Below, one piece after another: positions 17,949 to 27,765 of a stretch of 64,000 nucleotides of DNA (positions are counted from its first letter, which is position 1; every line of letters starts with the position of its first letter). The stretch comes from Palsa-343 sp036490815 (GTDB lineage Bacteria > Acidobacteriota > Terriglobia > Terriglobales > Acidobacteriaceae). Position numbers and translations under genes: made by a program. The stretch is from positions 310,001 to 374,000 of the forward strand of contig DASXDF010000013.1 of assembly GCA_036490815.1 (NCBI GenBank), read 5' to 3'. Below the pieces are notes generated by a model. The model saw nothing but the letters and a program-made list of their open reading frames with translations. It was not told the origin of the DNA and did no database searches.

Positions 17949-18935
17949 TCAGGGAACAAGACGCCCCTCGCCTTCGGTTAAGAGCCAGAACTGGTCTCTG
18001 TCTTTACGGTTCTTTAATGCAAGCCGCAAACGGTCGGCAGGGGCAGTTTCGCCGTCGTCGGCGAGCGCGAATGTGCCGAAATGGATGCCGATAGCGAGCG
18101 ACGCCTGAAGGAGGTCGCGAGCCTCCACTGCCTGCTCGGGCGTCATGTGCACCGAGCCCATGAACCATTCCGGGTCAAAGGCGCCGATGGGCAGCAGGGC
18201 GAGACGGATGGGCGAGAGGCGTTCTTTGAGGGCAGCGAAGACGTCGCAGAAGCCGGTATCGCCGGCGAAATAGAGATTCCCGTGAGTGCTCTCGATCAGC
18301 CATCCACTCCACAAAGTGCGGTTGCGATCGAAAGGGGTGCGCGCAGAGAAATGTTGCGCCGGCACGCAGTGAATGCGGAGATGCCGCCAGGGCAGCGACT
18401 GCCACCAGTCGAGCTCATGCACCTCGCAGAAGCCGAGCCGGCGGAGGCGTTTTGCCAATCCGAGTGGAGCAAAGACCGTGGGCTGATGCAGGTTGGCGAT
18501 GCGCTTCAGGGTGGGCACATCGAAATGGTCATAGTGATTGTGACTAATCAGAAGGCAGTCGATGGGGGGCAGGTCCTCGAGGCGGATGCCGGGATCGCGA
18601 TGTCGCTGGGGGCCAGAAAAGCTAACCGGACTGACGCGGTACGACCACACCGGATCGGTGAGGATGTTGAGGCCCTCGGTCTGCAACAGCACAGTGGAGT
18701 GGTTGACGAAGGTAACGCGGAGCGCGCTACCCTCCACGTGCGTAGGAGGTTTCGGTCCGGGTGTGGAGTCGATCCACTTCCGCCACGGGCCGATTTTCCG
18801 ATTGATCATCCACTTGAGAGCGGTGGTGAAACCCTGCACCGACGCTCGTGGATTGAAGAACCGCCCATCGCGAAAATGTTCGACAGCGGGCGTGGCCTCG
18901 ACAGCTTCGGCCAGCAATCCGGGCGGATCAGACAT
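17949..18935 (-). CDS. MBL-fold metallo-hydrolase (UlaG/NAPE-PLD-like)
   Basis: A 328-aa cytosolic metallo-beta-lactamase-fold protein. The zinc motif HxHxDH is present in LLISHNHYDHFD, followed by later ligands in LYFAGDTGFCD and GIHFGTFAL. Segments such as ILTDPVWSYRVSPVSFSGPQRHRDPG match the RomA/NAPE-PLD/UlaG-like group, members of which act on phosphodiester or lactone bonds. The substrate here is unknown. The frame is open to a TTG at 18971, but the ATG at 18935 (MSDPPGLL) is a more natural start. It ends 37 bp before the small CxxC membrane protein, so it may be co-transcribed with the metal efflux genes. Confidence 0.82.
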   Translation of the reverse strand: MSDPPGLLAEAVEATPAVEHFRDGRFFNPRASVQGFTTALKWMINRKIGPWRKWIDSTPGPKPPTHVEGSALRVTFVNHSTVLLQTEGLNILTDPVWSYRVSPVSFSGPQRHRDPGIRLEDLPPIDCLLISHNHYDHFDVPTLKRIANLHQPTVFAPLGLAKRLRRLGFCEVHELDWWQSLPWRHLRIHCVPAQHFSARTPFDRNRTLWSGWLIESTHGNLYFAGDTGFCDVFAALKERLSPIRLALLPIGAFDPEWFMGSVHMTPEQAVEARDLLQASLAIGIHFGTFALADDGETAPADRLRLALKNRKDRDQFWLLTEGEGRLVP

Positions 18936-19098
18936 GAGTATAAGGATGCTGGACGCCGGAGAAGGACGCAATCTATGCGCAACGATCTTTCGCCAGGCCC
19001 CGGAATCGCCGGCAGCCGAAGATTGATGCGCTATAGTGTTTCAATTCGTAATCTGTCGCATCCCTCGCAGCTTAATCCACACCTGAGGTACGTACCGT

Positions 19099-21336
19099 AT
19101 GCGCCTGCCAATTACTGCTGTCTGCTTGTTCGCTCTGGCCGCTCACGCTGTCGACGCCGGGAAACCGCTGCGTGGTTATACGCCGGAGAATTCGGCGACT
19201 GAAGTCAGCTGGGAGCAGAAGTTCCGGGAAATGCCGGATCGGGACCACATCCGCGAAAACATGCGGCGGCTTTCGGCGCGTCCGCATCACGTTGGGTCGC
19301 CTTACGACAAGGACAACGCGGAATGGCTCCTGGCACAGCTGAAATCGTACGGGCTGGACGCACAAATTGAGACGTTTTCTACTCTGTTTCCGACGCCGAA
19401 GTCGCGCAAGTTGGAATTGCTGGGTGCGGCGCCCTTCACGGCGAAGCTGGAAGAGCCGGCCATCAGCGTGGATCCGACCTCCAACCAGAAGAGCGAGCAG
19501 TTGCCCACCTACAACGCCTTCTCCCGAGACGGCGATGTGACCGGCCCTCTGGTTTATGTGAATTACGGACGTCCGGAGGACTACGACGTCCTGGATCGGA
19601 TGGGTGTCTCGGTGAAGGGCGCCATTGTGATCGCCCGCTACGGGGCGAGTTGGCGCGGGATCAAGCCGAAAGTCGCCGCCGAGCATGGAGCGGTAGGCTG
19701 CATCATCTATTCCGATCCGCGCGAGGATGGGTACGCGCAGGGTGATGTGTACCCCGAAGGTCCGATGCGCCCGCCAGATGGCGCGCAGCGCGGCAGCGTG
19801 ATGGATATGCCGGTTTATCCCGGCGATCCGCAGACTCCGGGCGTGGGAGCGGTGGAAGGGGTGAAACTGATCCCGCTCGATCAGGTGCAGACCATCACGA
19901 AGATTCCGGTTCTGCCCATTTCGTACGCGGACGCGACGCCGTTCCTGAAAGCGCTGGGTGGCGAGACGGTGCCGGAGGCGTGGCGCGGCGGCCTGCCGTT
20001 GACGTACCACACGGGCCCGAGCAAAGCAGAGGCGCATCTGGCGGTGAGCTTCAACTGGGATCGCAAGCCACTGCGCGATGTGGTTGCGAAGATTCCGGGC
20101 GCGAAATATCCGGATCAGTGGGTAATTCGCGGCAATCACCATGATGCATGGGTGAATGGCGCAGAGGATCCTATTTCGGGTGCGAGTCCTGAGCTGGAAG
20201 AGGCGCGCGCGCTGGGCGAGCTGCTGAAGCAGGGATGGAAGCCGTCGCGTACGATCATTTACTGCTTCTGGGATGGCGAGGAGCCGGCCTTGCTCGGATC
20301 GACGGAGTGGGCGGAGACGCATGCCGATGAGCTGAAACAGCATGCCGTTGCTTACTTCAACTCGGACGGCAATGGGCGAGGCTACTTCCGCGTTGAGGGA
20401 TCGCACTCGCTCGAAAACTTTGTCAACAGTGTGGCGAAGGACATTCAGGATCCTGAAACGAAAATGACGGTGTGGAAGCGCGTTCGTCTGGTGGATCTTT
20501 CGCGCGCGACGCCCCAGGTTCGCAGCGAGATTCGTTCGCGGGCAGACATGCGGATTCCGGCGCTGGGGTCAGGGTCGGACTACACGGCCTTCATCGATCA
20601 CCTGGGCGTGGCCAGCGTGAACCTGGGCTACGGCGGCGAAGACGAGGGAGGGCAGTATCACTCGATCTACGACGACTTTTATTACTACACGCATTTCATG
20701 GACACCGATTTCAGTTATGGGCGCGCCCTGGCACAGACAGCGGGCACGATGATTATGCGCATGGCCGATGCGGACATCCTGCCGTTTCAATTTGGCGATC
20801 TCGCCGACACTGTGCACCTTTACGACACGCAGCTGAAAACTCTGCTGACGGAGAAGCGCGACCAGGCGAAGGAGAACAACCTCGAAATCTCGGATGGGGT
20901 GTACAAGGCGCTCTACGATCCGAAGAAAAAAATGGTGCCTCCACCGGTTGAATCGGTTCCTCCTTATCTGAATTTCGGGCCTCTCGATCAGGCTTCGGAC
21001 GATTTGATGGAGGCAGCGAAGGCCTTTGACCAGGCATTCGCGGCGGCGGACGGAAGCGGGCCAGCGGAAGTAAATCTCGACCTGATCCGGAGCGAACGGC
21101 TGCTGACCGATGAGCGCGGGCTGCCGAATCGGCCGTGGTTCAAGCATCTGCTCTATGCTCCCGGTTTCTATACCGGTTACGGAGTGAAGACCATCCCCGG
21201 CGTCCGCGAGGCGATCGAGCAGAAGAAGTGGAGCGAAGCGGATGAGCAGATCAATCGGGTATCGGCGGCGTTGGAGCACGAGTCTGAATTGCTGAAGGAA
21301 GCGACGAAGCTGCTGCCGCCGCAAAAGGCGGAATAG
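19099..21336 (+). CDS. secreted M28-family metallopeptidase (glutamate carboxypeptidase II-like)
   Basis: Exported di-zinc peptidase of 745 residues. A signal peptide ends near AVDAG. A PA-type insert lies around 150-300, the catalytic domain around 310-560 and a TFR-type dimerisation domain at the C-terminus. Zinc ligands can be placed by comparison with GCPII: His in NHHDAW, Asp in GAEDPISGAS, the Glu pair in WDGEEPALLGSTEWAE (base plus ligand), Asp in YFNSDGNG and His in YHSIYDDF. The layout suggests release of C-terminal acidic or other residues from peptides outside the cytoplasm; the exact specificity is not evident. It is divergent from the MBL gene and followed 45 bp later by an amidohydrolase. 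Confidence 0.9.
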   Translation: MRLPITAVCLFALAAHAVDAGKPLRGYTPENSATEVSWEQKFREMPDRDHIRENMRRLSARPHHVGSPYDKDNAEWLLAQLKSYGLDAQIETFSTLFPTPKSRKLELLGAAPFTAKLEEPAISVDPTSNQKSEQLPTYNAFSRDGDVTGPLVYVNYGRPEDYDVLDRMGVSVKGAIVIARYGASWRGIKPKVAAEHGAVGCIIYSDPREDGYAQGDVYPEGPMRPPDGAQRGSVMDMPVYPGDPQTPGVGAVEGVKLIPLDQVQTITKIPVLPISYADATPFLKALGGETVPEAWRGGLPLTYHTGPSKAEAHLAVSFNWDRKPLRDVVAKIPGAKYPDQWVIRGNHHDAWVNGAEDPISGASPELEEARALGELLKQGWKPSRTIIYCFWDGEEPALLGSTEWAETHADELKQHAVAYFNSDGNGRGYFRVEGSHSLENFVNSVAKDIQDPETKMTVWKRVRLVDLSRATPQVRSEIRSRADMRIPALGSGSDYTAFIDHLGVASVNLGYGGEDEGGQYHSIYDDFYYYTHFMDTDFSYGRALAQTAGTMIMRMADADILPFQFGDLADTVHLYDTQLKTLLTEKRDQAKENNLEISDGVYKALYDPKKKMVPPPVESVPPYLNFGPLDQASDDLMEAAKAFDQAFAAADGSGPAEVNLDLIRSERLLTDERGLPNRPWFKHLLYAPGFYTGYGVKTIPGVREAIEQKKWSEADEQINRVSAALEHESELLKEATKLLPPQKAE

Positions 21337-21381
21337 TCCACCATATTTTTATCTTGATGGATACGCATTGAGGAGGTCTCC

Positions 21382-22716
21382 ATGAAATTGATCTATAGTG
21401 CGGGGTTACTGCTGGCGGCGGCGTGTTGGCCGATGGGCGCCGCCATGGCAGACAACACTGCCGGTCTTTCTGTTTCGGTCACGGTGATTCACTGTCCCAA
21501 TCTGTTCGACAGCGCTTCGGGCAAGATGCTCGGTCCGACGACCATCGTCGTTTCCGGCGACAGGTTCGACAAAGTCGAAGCGGGGACACAAACCCAGAAT
21601 GGCGCCACCGAGATCGATTTGACCGGAGCGACGTGCATTGCAGGGCTGATCGACGACCACGTGCATCTTGACGATCAGTTTGGCAAGAACACCTACGCTG
21701 AAGCGGCGCATGTGAACTTCGCCGACGAGGTGCTGAAGTCGACGCTGTATGCGCGGCGCACGTTGCTGGCCGGATTCACGACGGTGCGCAACGTGGGCGA
21801 TACCGATTACGACACGGTCGCGCTGCGTAACGCCATTGCTGCGGGAACCGTCGTCGGGCCACGAATTTTCACGGCCGGTCCGGCGATCAGCACGACGGGT
21901 GGCCATGCCGACCACACCAACGGTCTGAGCATGGAACTGCAGGGCGATCCGGGGCCGCTGCAGTCCATTTTTAATGGGCCGGACGAAGCCAGGAAGGTGG
22001 TGCGCCTTCACTATAAGGAGGGCGCGGACCTGATCAAGGCCATGCCTTCGGGCGGCGTAATGGACCTGGGTACGAACGGATCGGGCCCGCAGATGAGTGA
22101 GGACGAAATCCGCGCGCTGGTGGAGACGGCTCACGACTACGGCATGAAGGTGGCGGTGCACGCGCATGGTGCTGAGGCGATTCGCCGCTCGGTGATTGCC
22201 GGTGTCGATTCCGTGGAGCATGGGACCTTTATGGACGATGCCGATATCAAGCTGATGAAGGAACACGGGACGTTTTATTGTCCGACGGTTTACACGGGCC
22301 AGTTCGTGGCTATGCAGGCGGCGAAGGGCGAATATCCGCCGACTGTCGCGAAAAAGGCGATGGAAGTCGGTCCGCAGATTATGAAGACGGTGACGCGGGC
22401 TTACCAGGGCGGCGTGAAGTTTGCTTACGGCACCGACGCGGGCGTCTATCCTCACGGACAGAATTGGGAAGACTTCGTTTATTTGGTGAAGGCAGGTTTG
22501 CCTCCTGCCTATACGTTGCAGATGGCGACGATCAATGCGGCGCAGTTACTCGGTCACGAAGACGAGCTGGGTACCGTTACCGCCGGGAAATACGCTGATT
22601 TAGTGGCGGTTCCGGGCAATCCGCTCGATGACATTAGTGTGATGAGCAAGGTCAGTTTCGTAATGAAGGCTGGCGTCGTTTATAAGCGGGATGGCCAGGA
22701 GGTCCTGACGCAGTAA
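21382..22716 (+). CDS. secreted amidohydrolase-family protein
   Basis: A 444-aa metal-dependent amidohydrolase with a signal peptide (cleavage near AAMAD). Metal-site motifs are visible: HxH in DDHVHLDDQFG, His residues in VHAHGAEAIRRSV and VEHGTFMDD, and the terminal Asp in YGTDAGVYPHG. It resembles imidazolonepropionase-like and Xaa-Pro dipeptidase-like (prolidase-type) amidohydrolases that are often secreted in Acidobacteriota. The metal-bridging lysine may be in DLIKAMPSGG. A strong GAGGAGGT precedes the ATG by six bases. It follows the M28 peptidase closely, so the pair probably acts on extracytoplasmic peptides. Confidence 0.87.
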   Translation: MKLIYSAGLLLAAACWPMGAAMADNTAGLSVSVTVIHCPNLFDSASGKMLGPTTIVVSGDRFDKVEAGTQTQNGATEIDLTGATCIAGLIDDHVHLDDQFGKNTYAEAAHVNFADEVLKSTLYARRTLLAGFTTVRNVGDTDYDTVALRNAIAAGTVVGPRIFTAGPAISTTGGHADHTNGLSMELQGDPGPLQSIFNGPDEARKVVRLHYKEGADLIKAMPSGGVMDLGTNGSGPQMSEDEIRALVETAHDYGMKVAVHAHGAEAIRRSVIAGVDSVEHGTFMDDADIKLMKEHGTFYCPTVYTGQFVAMQAAKGEYPPTVAKKAMEVGPQIMKTVTRAYQGGVKFAYGTDAGVYPHGQNWEDFVYLVKAGLPPAYTLQMATINAAQLLGHEDELGTVTAGKYADLVAVPGNPLDDISVMSKVSFVMKAGVVYKRDGQEVLTQ

Positions 22717-22789
22717 GTGACGTCCCACGGGAACGCATCACTGGCCAGGACGGCCGGCGGTCTTTTCGTCGGATTACCTTCGGATTGGC

Positions 22790-24238
22790 CTACCCCAAAA
22801 AGCCGAGATAGGGTGAGGAGCCGAAGTTGGCGAAGTTGGGGAAGACCTGCTTGATCTGGCTGTCGGAGAGGCCGAACCACCGAGCTAATGTCCCCGCGTA
22901 CTGATCGACGGCTGTAGTCGGGATCAGGCGCCCTTGCCCCACGTCGTTGGCCTGATCGGTGCCGACGACCGGGTACTGACCGTACATGTCGTGGCCCTGC
23001 ACGGCGCCGCCGACAACGAAGTGGTGACTGCCCCAGCCGTGGTCCGTCCCATCGCTGTTGGAGGTCAGCGTGCGGCCGAAGTCCGACGCGGTAAACGTCG
23101 TCACCTGGTTTCCGATGCCGGCCGTGTTCATGAGCCCATCGAAGTACTCCATCGCCTGGCCAAGCTGGGTCAGGAGCTTGGCGTGGGTCATCGCCTGGCC
23201 GTCGTGAGTATCGAAGCTGCCGAGTTGAACGTAGAAGATCTGGCGATTGACGCCCAGCCCGGCGCGTCCACCGATGATGCGGGCGACGGTCTGCAGGGAA
23301 GCGGCAAGCGGGTTATCGGTCAGCATGTTGGTGGTGGGGTCAAGATACTGCGGCGGATTGGGAACGCCGGTCGGGCCGGCGGGAAGCATGGAGGAGGCGA
23401 GCAGAGCCTGCGCCGCCATGGAGCGATTGACGACGACTTCGTACTCCTTGGCGAACAGGTTGGTTTCGTCGGCCGTCAGGATGGAGTTGAGAGCACTCGA
23501 TCCGGCTTGCGACCCGAAGAGCGAATTCTGCAGCCCGTAAATCGGAATCGGTCCGGCGGGGGTGACGTTGAGCTGGAACGAAGTCTGACCGGAGAGAAAG
23601 AGCGCGATCCCGGCCGTCGAGATGCAGGTGAACATGGAGTTGGAATTCATGTTCATGCTCTCGATCAGGTCGGCGACGGCGCCGCCCCAGCCCACATGCT
23701 CGGCGCTGCCACCGTTGGAAGCGATGGCTTGCCAGGCAGCGGTTTGATCGAAGTGCGAGAAGAGGGAATCGGGGAGCTGGACGGAATTCGCCTGGACCTG
23801 CGCTTTGGTGGCGGGCGTGATGAGGGTACCGGTGTTCGCCACGACCGCAGCGCGGCCCGCGTTGAAGAGGTTCTGGATTCCGGCGAGATTGGGGTTGAGG
23901 CCGAAGGTGCGCCCTGACTGTGAGGTGTTGGGGACGATGGGGAGCAGCTCCGCGAGGGGATAGGCCAGGCCGGGCGCGCCGGAGCGAGCCTGGGTGAAGG
24001 CCGCGAACGATTCGGCGTCGGTGGCGATGACAGTGCCGTGGCCATCGTTGCCGCCCTGCAGGAAGACGCAGACCAGAGCACGATAATCCGTAGCGCCCGT
24101 GCCCTGGGCCATAGCAGCGAGCGAGTTGAGCCCAAGAATGAACGGGCTCGCGGAGATGCCGGACATCGTGGCCAGCGATGCGGTGCGAAGGAACTGGCGG
24201 CGGGTCCGGTCGAATTGGTTGGTCGTGCACTTACACAT
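22790..24238 (-). CDS. DUF1501 protein, Tat-exported
   Basis: A 482-aa protein of the DUF1501 family, whose function is unknown. The N-terminus MCKCTTNQFDRTRRQFLRTA carries a twin-arginine motif (RRQFLR) and a hydrophobic segment, so it is a Tat substrate. The family start is seen in ALVCVFLQGGNDGHGTVI, and the C-terminal half contains TFTASDFGRTLTSNSDGTDHGWG, a region resembling the alkaline-phosphatase/sulfatase fold. The frame continues upstream to 24571 but that part overlaps the preceding gene in another frame; ATG 24238 with GGAG ten bases upstream is the start. It lies 13 bp after the DUF1800 gene, the standard pairing of these two families. Confidence 0.9.
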   Translation of the reverse strand: MCKCTTNQFDRTRRQFLRTASLATMSGISASPFILGLNSLAAMAQGTGATDYRALVCVFLQGGNDGHGTVIATDAESFAAFTQARSGAPGLAYPLAELLPIVPNTSQSGRTFGLNPNLAGIQNLFNAGRAAVVANTGTLITPATKAQVQANSVQLPDSLFSHFDQTAAWQAIASNGGSAEHVGWGGAVADLIESMNMNSNSMFTCISTAGIALFLSGQTSFQLNVTPAGPIPIYGLQNSLFGSQAGSSALNSILTADETNLFAKEYEVVVNRSMAAQALLASSMLPAGPTGVPNPPQYLDPTTNMLTDNPLAASLQTVARIIGGRAGLGVNRQIFYVQLGSFDTHDGQAMTHAKLLTQLGQAMEYFDGLMNTAGIGNQVTTFTASDFGRTLTSNSDGTDHGWGSHHFVVGGAVQGHDMYGQYPVVGTDQANDVGQGRLIPTTAVDQYAGTLARWFGLSDSQIKQVFPNFANFGSSPYLGFLG

Positions 24239-24251
24239 GCGGTGGGGCTCC

Positions 24252-27095
24252 CTAAAATTGAGCTGCAAACGCTGGCGAGGCCATCGTGAGGTAGATCGCT
24301 GTCTGGACACGGGCGGTGAGCGCGGCATTGATGGCGCTCTGATTGCCGGCGGGGACGCTGATGGCGCTGACAGCGCCGAGAATCTGGCTGCGGAGGTTCG
24401 AATCCATTTCGCCGGCCATGAGCAGCAGGTTGATGCGATCCATGAGCGCATCAGGGTTCGCGGCCAGGCTGAGCTCTTCGCCGTAGTTCGAGAAAATGTC
24501 AGGGCCATTGGCTGAGGAGCAGCCGATGGCGTCCTGCACATAGTTGAGATAGCCGACCACGGTGGAGACATTGGTCATCTGCATCTCGGGGGCGACAAGG
24601 CCGGCCGCTGCGATGCTGGTGCCTGGCGGAACATAACCGGGAGCGAACCAGTTGAAGACGGTGGGCGACCGCAGCGCCATCTGGCCGAGTCCCCAGATCG
24701 GGTCTTCGGTGCTGCCGTTGAAGTACGAGCCGGTGCGCGACTGTGCGGTGAAGGCGCGAGCCCATTCCGTATAACGGATCATCGCCTCGCGGACCTTGCC
24801 GTACTGCGGATTGGCAAAGTCGGTGGCAGAGTCGCGGGCCTCAGGATCGAGCAGGATGGCGGTGATGACCGCCTTCAGATTTCCCCGCACACCGGTGCCG
24901 TCATTCTTGAAGATCGCGGCGATACGGCTGATGTAGGCCGGACTGGGATTGCTGGTGACCAGGTGCTGGATGAGCTGTTTTGAGAAGAAGGCCGGAAGGT
25001 TGGGGTGGTTGAAGAGAGTGTCGAGCGCGGTTTTGAGGTCGCCGGTGGGATCGGCCGAACCAGAAGAGGGAATCGTAACGCCGAGGAAATCTTTCTCCGC
25101 GGTGGAGTGATGGCTGGGATAGCTCGTCATCGGGAGCAAGTCTTCGCCGAAACCGGCACCGACATAAATGCAACAGCTCTGCCACGCTGTGTCGGAGGTG
25201 TTGCCGGGGACGTTCCAGCCGAAGCCGGTGAAGACTTTGGCTAAACCCTGCACATCGTTGTTGGAGTAGGTGGGGAGGGGATTGCCGGAGCCGTCGAGTT
25301 TCGGCGAGCCGTCGTCGTTGAGCTGATAGAGGCCCACGGTGAGGAGCTGCATCACTTCGCGAGCGTAATTTTCATCGGGGTCGGTGGTGGCGTTGCCCTT
25401 GTCGTTGCCGAGCATGGAGAGGAACTGACCCATCATGGGGTTCAAGGTCACGTCGTTGAGCAGGGTTCGGAAGTTGACGAAAGCGTCTTTGCCGAGCAGG
25501 TCATAGTAAGCAGCCTCGCCGCGGGGCATGTTCTGGATGGCGAAGTTGTTATTGGTCGATATAACGAAGATTTCCGAGAGCGCGTATTTCACGCGCTGAC
25601 GGAGCTGATCGGACGCGGCCAAAGACTGCTGCCAAAAAGCGTCCTGGACATAGATTTCACCGGAGGTGTTCTGGACGAAGAGCGCGGCGTTGCATTTCAG
25701 GTTGCCCGTGGCGCAGGGCGGGTTGTTTGTGATCAGCGACTGCTCGACGAAAGGCTCCTGGGGCGTAGGCGGCAGGACGAATTGCTGATTGAGCCAGGCC
25801 TGGTAGCCCTCCATGGAGACGTCGTGGATGTCCGAGTCCGTAGCGCCGAAAGTGGCCTGCTCGAGGAAGCGGGAGGCGTCTTCCGGCGTAACGATGGGGA
25901 CGGGCGGAGTGCCCTGGACAAGCGCGACGAGGTCGGCCGAGGTGGCGGGACCCGGGCTGGGGTTGAGTACCTGAATATCGAAGTTGCCGGCTTGCGTGAG
26001 GCTGAGAGTAGCCGTGAGCTGGGTTCCGCTGTTGAAAGTGGTCGGCATGGGCGCGCCGTTCATCAGGACCTGAGCGCCGGAGATGAACTTAAGTCCAGTG
26101 ACGATCACAGACGCAGAGCCGGTGGTAGCGAAAGTGGAAGGCGTCGCGGAGCTGAGGATGGGGATGGGATTGAGGACGGAGACGTTCTGGTTGATGGAAA
26201 CTTTAGGATTGTCGACGCTGGTGATGGTGAGCGGGATGATGTTGCTGGGCGTGGGCACGACGGCGGGCGCGGTGTAGGTGATGGAACCGTCGGGGTGGGC
26301 GACGGCGGTGCCAACCGCGGAGTTGCCGCCGGGGATGCCGTTGACGGCAACGGAGACACCGGTGTTGGCGGTGCCGGTCACATCGACTGCAAGGTTGAGG
26401 GAGTTGGTGACACGGACGTCGGTGCCGTTATTGGGCTCGATCGTGAGCACGACCTGGCCGGGACCAACGAGGACTGAGAGCGTGCCGGAGTTGGCCGCGC
26501 CAGGATTGGGGTCGCTGACGAGGAGTGGGTAGGTTCCGGGGGTCGGGGCGGTGACGGCGGCGGCGACTTCGGTGGAGGAGACGAAGGTGGTCGAGACGGG
26601 CTGGCCATTCCAGAGAATTTGCGCGCCGTAGACGAACTCGGAACCCTGGACGGTGATGGTGGTGGTGCCCTCGGTGGGCGCGGCGGGCGCGACGCTGGCG
26701 ACAATCGGGATGGGGTTGAGCACGGCGAGGGTGAGGGTTCCGGGCGCGGTGTCGGGATGGCCGCCGGCAGTGGCGGTGATCGTGACGGTGTTCGGCGTGG
26801 GCACGATGGCGGGCGCGGTGTAGAGGCCGGCGGAGGAGATGGTGCCGATCTCGGAATCGCCGCCCTGCACCCCATTGACGAAGAACGTGAGCGGGACCGC
26901 AGTGACGGTCATGCGGTTGGCGATCTGGATCTGCTGATTGACGCGGATGGTGCCGGATGCGGCAGAGATTGCGGTCAAATTGCCGAGCGGAGCAATGATA
27001 TTGCCGCAGCCGGTCGTGAGGGAAAGCGCACCGATGAACAGAAGCGACGACAGAGCGACACGGCGAGCGCCAGGACGTTCGGATCCAACGTACAC
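24252..27095 (-). CDS. DUF1800 protein with N-terminal Ig/IPT-TIG repeats, secreted
   Basis: A 947-aa secreted protein. The first 30 residues are a signal with a lipobox-like LSLTTGCGN. Residues about 35-410 contain two alternating pairs of modules: an Ig-like stretch (ending TAPAIVPTPNT or TAPAVVPTPSN) followed by an IPT/TIG repeat (NPIPIVASVAPAAP and NPIPILSSATPSTF). From about residue 420 (DASRFLEQATFGATDSDI) to the end it is the DUF1800 domain, of unknown function. Start is a GTG with AGGAGG four bases upstream (27100-27105). It is co-transcribed with the DUF1501 gene; both would be extracytoplasmic. The repeats suggest surface exposure or carbohydrate/protein binding, which is inference. 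Confidence 0.9.
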   Translation of the reverse strand: MYVGSERPGARRVALSSLLFIGALSLTTGCGNIIAPLGNLTAISAASGTIRVNQQIQIANRMTVTAVPLTFFVNGVQGGDSEIGTISSAGLYTAPAIVPTPNTVTITATAGGHPDTAPGTLTLAVLNPIPIVASVAPAAPTEGTTTITVQGSEFVYGAQILWNGQPVSTTFVSSTEVAAAVTAPTPGTYPLLVSDPNPGAANSGTLSVLVGPGQVVLTIEPNNGTDVRVTNSLNLAVDVTGTANTGVSVAVNGIPGGNSAVGTAVAHPDGSITYTAPAVVPTPSNIIPLTITSVDNPKVSINQNVSVLNPIPILSSATPSTFATTGSASVIVTGLKFISGAQVLMNGAPMPTTFNSGTQLTATLSLTQAGNFDIQVLNPSPGPATSADLVALVQGTPPVPIVTPEDASRFLEQATFGATDSDIHDVSMEGYQAWLNQQFVLPPTPQEPFVEQSLITNNPPCATGNLKCNAALFVQNTSGEIYVQDAFWQQSLAASDQLRQRVKYALSEIFVISTNNNFAIQNMPRGEAAYYDLLGKDAFVNFRTLLNDVTLNPMMGQFLSMLGNDKGNATTDPDENYAREVMQLLTVGLYQLNDDGSPKLDGSGNPLPTYSNNDVQGLAKVFTGFGWNVPGNTSDTAWQSCCIYVGAGFGEDLLPMTSYPSHHSTAEKDFLGVTIPSSGSADPTGDLKTALDTLFNHPNLPAFFSKQLIQHLVTSNPSPAYISRIAAIFKNDGTGVRGNLKAVITAILLDPEARDSATDFANPQYGKVREAMIRYTEWARAFTAQSRTGSYFNGSTEDPIWGLGQMALRSPTVFNWFAPGYVPPGTSIAAAGLVAPEMQMTNVSTVVGYLNYVQDAIGCSSANGPDIFSNYGEELSLAANPDALMDRINLLLMAGEMDSNLRSQILGAVSAISVPAGNQSAINAALTARVQTAIYLTMASPAFAAQF

Positions 27096-27765
27096 GCATC
27101 CTCCTGGGGGTAGAGCTGCGATTTCAGGATTTTGGGCCGGTGAGCTTGGCTGGTGTGAAGTGTTCGCAGCCTATCACCGGAAAGTGCGCACTGAAGTTGG
27201 AATCAGCGCATGGGAACTACCACTAAAGTGGAGTGGGTTCCCCGGCGCGTGTTCAGTAAGATTCTGCGGTTTTGTGAAGAGGGGGCAGGAGTTACTGGTG
27301 TAAGCAGGGTTCTAATCAATGCGTTTTAAGGATCCCGTACGCCGATTTGGTATGCATCATAAATGGTGCAGATGAGTCGAGGTGTACGTGAATGGAGATG
27401 TCGAGAACAGACAGCACCGTGCGAGCGAGAATTTCTGTCGCATCTGCGTAAGAGTGGAATGAAATTCGCGCAAAGACAAAAAGATTTGCGACAATGGTTC
27501 GCCACATGCGCAGGGTTTGCGAGCAAAATCCAAATGCGCCCGGCTGACAGGATAGTCGAACCGCTTAACGAGCCCATTTCCGGAGTGCTGTCGATCCTCT
27601 CCATGAAGACAGGTTGAGTTCGACGACGAACTCTTCTCTGGAACAGATCGATCGCGTTTTGGACGGTTTGCTTACCCGCCGGTCGTGTGTTTTGGTTGCC
27701 CCCCTGGACTCTCTTCGCAAGTGGATGTATTTTCGTTGCCTCGGCTGTTGGGAGGGTATTCGCCC
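27096..27765. other. 670-bp intergenic region, no gene recognised
   Basis: This gap separates the divergent DUF1800 gene and the large secreted protein gene. Open frames here are short and overlap one another on both strands without ribosome binding sites or recognisable motifs. Apart from the ribosome binding sites at both ends I see nothing I can name; promoters for both operons must lie here. Confidence 0.5.

Noticed and set aside
16133..18094. Plus-strand open frame of 653 codons across the efflux channel and small protein genes
   Set aside because: Both minus-strand genes are better supported by motifs and operon spacing; the plus frame has no recognisable domain.
19030..19040. GCTATAGTG before the M28 gene as a further GntR site
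   Set aside because: It is better explained as a TATAGT -10 box and is not a full palindrome; listed only as a caution for the operator idea.
19072..20406. Minus-strand open frame of 444 codons opposite the M28 peptidase
   Set aside because: All zinc ligands of the peptidase read on the plus strand; the antisense product is Arg-rich without motifs.
24239..24571. Longer N-terminus for the DUF1501 protein
   Set aside because: The upstream frame overlaps the DUF1800 coding region out of frame and is Ser/Arg/Pro-rich; the Tat signal starts at 24238 after a ribosome binding site.
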